Of a DNA stretch of 64,000 nt, positions 61,984 to 64,000 are shown piece after piece. The stretch is from Acetobacteraceae bacterium (GTDB lineage Bacteria; Pseudomonadota; Alphaproteobacteria; Acetobacterales; Acetobacteraceae): NCBI GenBank assembly GCA_030041375.1, contig JASHOA010000030.1, positions 1 through 64,000 of the forward strand. Direction: 5' to 3'. The notes under the pieces are model-generated. The model did not search any database. It was given only the letters and a program-made list of their open reading frames with translations, and was not told the DNA's origin. Each line of letters opens with the position of its first letter. The stretch's first letter is position 1. The translations under genes and the position numbers were made by a program.

Positions 61984-63606
61984 ATGCAAGAATATTTCGA
62001 GCGCGCGATCGACAATGTCGTGCGACATGGGGATACAGATGTGTTCCCGTTCCCTATCGAGAACCAGATCTTTTTCGACTGCAAGCCCAGCCTAGTAGAC
62101 CTCCTGCGCGACCTACACGGCAACTTTGACACATGGTTCGCAAAGCACCCCCCGGTCCATGAAGGCGCGCTAACCCCGGTGAGCTACACCGGCTTTCGGT
62201 GGGCTACCCAGCTAGATCCCCTTTGGAATCTGTACTTCCTCGCTCTAGTCCTCTCCATCGCCGACGCAATCGAGTTCCAGCGAATCCCAGCTAAGGACCA
62301 GTATGTCTTTTCCTACCGGTACCGATGGAACCAAGAGGCCTGCGGGATCTTTGACACAGAGTACAACTGGCGCTCGTTTATGGAGCAGTCACTGCGCAAG
62401 GCCGAGCACCACGCGTTCGTGGTGGTCTCAGACATCTCCGAATTCTACCCTCGTATCGGGCACCATCGGCTCGAAAACGCTCTGGCACACCTTGGCCTTA
62501 AGTCTGACATACCAACACGAATCAAAAGAATTTTATCCCAGTTTTCGGGAGCGAACTCCTTTGGTCTACCCATCGGAGGCGCCGCAGCGCGGATACTATC
62601 CGAACTGGTACTGAATCAAATCGATCAACTGCTAAAACTTGACGGAACATCCTTCTGCCGATTTTCTGACGACTTTCACCTCTTCGCCAACTCCCTGGAG
62701 GACGCCTACGCCAAATTGATATCACTTTCCGACAAACTCCAGCGAACGCAAGGGCTCCAGCTCCAAAAGGCCAAGACCCGCGTGATGTCATCCTCCGAGT
62801 TCATAGCTACCAGTCCGGTTCGGCTCGACGACCACGACGCACCGCCCGCGGAAGGAAGCGAAGCAGAGCTACAGGAGCACGCTCGCGGTCTGCTTCGCTT
62901 CTCGCTCCGTTTCGACCCCTATTCTCCGACCGCGGATGAGGACTACGAGAAGCTTAAGGCAGAACTTCAGAAGTTCGATGTAATGACACTGCTACAATCA
63001 GAGCTGTCCAAGAGCCGGATCCATGTCGCCCTTGCAAGGAAAGTCGTCGCCGCCCTGCGATACCTGGATCCGCCACAGCGAGACCAAGCTATAATATCCG
63101 TACTAAAGAACGCTGACCTTCTCTATCCTATCTTCGCAACCGTCCTGACCGCAGCCAAGCATCTGTACCCTGATATTTCTGCGGGTGCCCGCGTCGAACT
63201 CATCGACCGAACGCTGTCACTGCTGCGATCAGAGTCCCACGTCCTTCGCGTCGAACTCAATCTTGCCTACGCGGTACGCTTACTGGCCTGCCACAACTCT
63301 CCGACCGTTCAGGAAACGTTCGTGGCGCTTTACAACAACCCGAACCGCTCAGCATTGGTGCGACGCGACATCATCCTGGCCATGGCGCGTTGGGATGTCT
63401 GGCATTGGCTTTCTGAGCGCCGAAGTACCTTTCGTTCGATGAGCCAAGCCGAACGCCGCGCATTTATCATCGCCTCCTATACCCTCAAGGATGAGGGAAA
63501 GCACTGGAGGCAGCACGTGGCGCCTGAGCTCAGTCCCTTCGAGAAGCTCGTTCGAGACTGGGCCGCCTCGAAAACTGTGGCGCCCGGTTGGGCGATCCCC
63601 CTATGA
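61984..63606 (+). CDS. Reverse transcriptase, probable phage-defence type
   Basis: This 540-residue RNA-directed DNA polymerase keeps the core motifs: the first catalytic Asp D150 in VVVSDISEFYPRIG, GLPIGGAAARILSEL (motif B), the second catalytic pair D229-D230 in FCRFSDDFHLFA (FSDD instead of YADD) and LQLQKAKT (motif D). The N-terminus MQEYFERAIDNVVRHGD is followed by FPFPIENQIFFD. A helical C-terminal region of about 270 residues has no recognised domain. There is no group II intron maturase or integrase domain, which favours an abortive-infection/DRT-like RT. ATG 61984 is preferred over 61780, which lies in the VapC remnant. It overlaps the next gene (ATGA). Confidence 0.8.
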   Translation: MQEYFERAIDNVVRHGDTDVFPFPIENQIFFDCKPSLVDLLRDLHGNFDTWFAKHPPVHEGALTPVSYTGFRWATQLDPLWNLYFLALVLSIADAIEFQRIPAKDQYVFSYRYRWNQEACGIFDTEYNWRSFMEQSLRKAEHHAFVVVSDISEFYPRIGHHRLENALAHLGLKSDIPTRIKRILSQFSGANSFGLPIGGAAARILSELVLNQIDQLLKLDGTSFCRFSDDFHLFANSLEDAYAKLISLSDKLQRTQGLQLQKAKTRVMSSSEFIATSPVRLDDHDAPPAEGSEAELQEHARGLLRFSLRFDPYSPTADEDYEKLKAELQKFDVMTLLQSELSKSRIHVALARKVVAALRYLDPPQRDQAIISVLKNADLLYPIFATVLTAAKHLYPDISAGARVELIDRTLSLLRSESHVLRVELNLAYAVRLLACHNSPTVQETFVALYNNPNRSALVRRDIILAMARWDVWHWLSERRSTFRSMSQAERRAFIIASYTLKDEGKHWRQHVAPELSPFEKLVRDWAASKTVAPGWAIPL

Positions 63607-64000
63607 TCACAGAGCTAACCTTCGCACGTGACTTCTCCTCTTTCTGGAGGGTCGCGACACCGACACTCGACGGATTCATTCACCAGGTAAACAGCGGCCT
63701 ATACGACCGCGACGCAGCGCCCATGAAGGCACCGACAGGCTCGAACCGGCGGGCATTTGTCAACGAGGTCGCATTCGAACTGTACTGCCGCGTGGCTCTC
63801 CTGCCGAAAGCCCCCTCGCACGGGAACGACTTACGAAACTTCCTCGACGCCTCAGTCGCCGCGGTGAGGAAAGCTACAAATTCGCCCCTTCCCGACAGCG
63901 ACTACCACAACGCGCTCCGGGCGGACGAACAGGCAGACGTACTTGAGCAGGTCCGCCGCTTGAGAGCCCGCCTTACACCCGCCTCAGCGCCTCAGCCGCC
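63603..64000 (+). CDS. Unknown partner gene of the reverse transcriptase (truncated by window end)
   Basis: The open frame starts at ATG 63603, overlapping the reverse transcriptase stop by four bases (ATGA), and runs beyond the window; about 133 residues are visible. The start is MITELTFARDFSSFWRVATP, then a helical region (RRAFVNEVAFELYCRVALLP) and a charged segment (ADEQADVLEQVRRLRARL). I recognise no family. Tight overlap implies translational coupling and a common function with the reverse transcriptase. Base composition is lower in GC than the core genes, as for the reverse transcriptase. Confidence 0.7.
   Translation, partial: MITELTFARDFSSFWRVATPTLDGFIHQVNSGLYDRDAAPMKAPTGSNRRAFVNEVAFELYCRVALLPKAPSHGNDLRNFLDASVAAVRKATNSPLPDSDYHNALRADEQADVLEQVRRLRARLTPASAPQP

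Noticed and set aside
61984-63606. Group II intron or retron origin for the reverse transcriptase
   Set aside because: No maturase X or HNH domain, no intron RNA ends and no recognisable retron ncRNA directly upstream; the C-terminus differs.

Overview
The window is high-GC DNA from a free-living aerobic alphaproteobacterium. Acetobacteraceae or another Rhodospirillales lineage is the best guess. Lineage hints are the tRNA-Trp/secE/nusG order, an aspS beside rnd, a cytochrome oxidase subunit III next to SURF1, and two families known mainly from alphaproteobacteria (an EipB/DUF1849-like periplasmic protein and a DUF2852 protein). Species cannot be named from the sequence alone. Most of the window is chromosomal core and catabolic sequence; the left edge, about 33.9-39.5 kb and the right edge look accessory.

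Layout. 1-1329: an IS481-family element. 1.39-6.06 kb: an N-carbamoyl-D-amino-acid hydrolase, a 2OG-Fe dioxygenase translationally coupled to a large MscS channel, two short mobile repeats in tandem and a HIG1-type membrane protein. 6.1-14.3 kb: M32 carboxypeptidase, SURF1, CoxIII, the EipB-like protein, aspS, rnd and a KDGal-kinase-like gene. 14.6-29.8 kb: a repetitive secreted protein, an EamA transporter, a class III aminotransferase, a GT2 glycosyltransferase, a c-type cytochrome, hydantoinase A/B subunits, a phospholipase C-type phosphoesterase, a P1 self-cleaving aminopeptidase and two aldehyde dehydrogenases. 29.75-33.9 kb: a DUF2325 protein and a periplasmic multihaem cytochrome plus PQQ quinohaemoprotein pair. 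33.9-39.5 kb: sparse, lower-GC sequence with an ATP-grasp ligase, a flavin dehydrogenase fragment and a FkbM-like methyltransferase, ending at tRNA-Ser(CGA). 39.7-54 kb: a fluoroacetate-dehalogenase-like hydrolase, prpD-prpC, a histone-like basic protein, OtnK-type kinase, glycosyltransferase, malate synthase G, an orphan amide/amino-acid binding protein, cyclopropane fatty acid synthase, a CMD protein and a divergent EamA/Lrp pair. 54.0-60.8 kb: tRNA-Trp, secE, nusG, a Rieske-AIF reductase, a MaoC-CitE pair, TetR, DUF2852 and an unknown conserved protein. 60.8-64.0 kb: a decaying tandem toxin-antitoxin locus followed by a reverse transcriptase gene coupled to an unfamiliar partner that runs off the window.

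How the genes fit together. The metabolic genes suggest growth on amides, hydantoins, aldehydes and alcohols feeding a PQQ/cytochrome c respiratory chain. Propionate is handled through 2-methylcitrate (prpDC) and C2 units through malate synthase G. Several nearest-neighbour pairs look functional: Lrp with EamA, MaoC with CitE, the cytochrome with the PQQ enzyme, and prpD with prpC.

The most unusual material is of two kinds. First, two families of short repeats carry CTAG-type ends. One is exactly 107 bp in four copies with compensatory changes in two stems; the other is about 135 bp in two full copies and one fragment. Copies abut gene starts and even supply a stop codon. Second, the right edge holds a reverse transcriptase with an FSDD active site in a two-gene, overlapping arrangement beside broken VapBC modules. 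This is the setting expected of a phage-defence island and is the best candidate here for an undescribed system.
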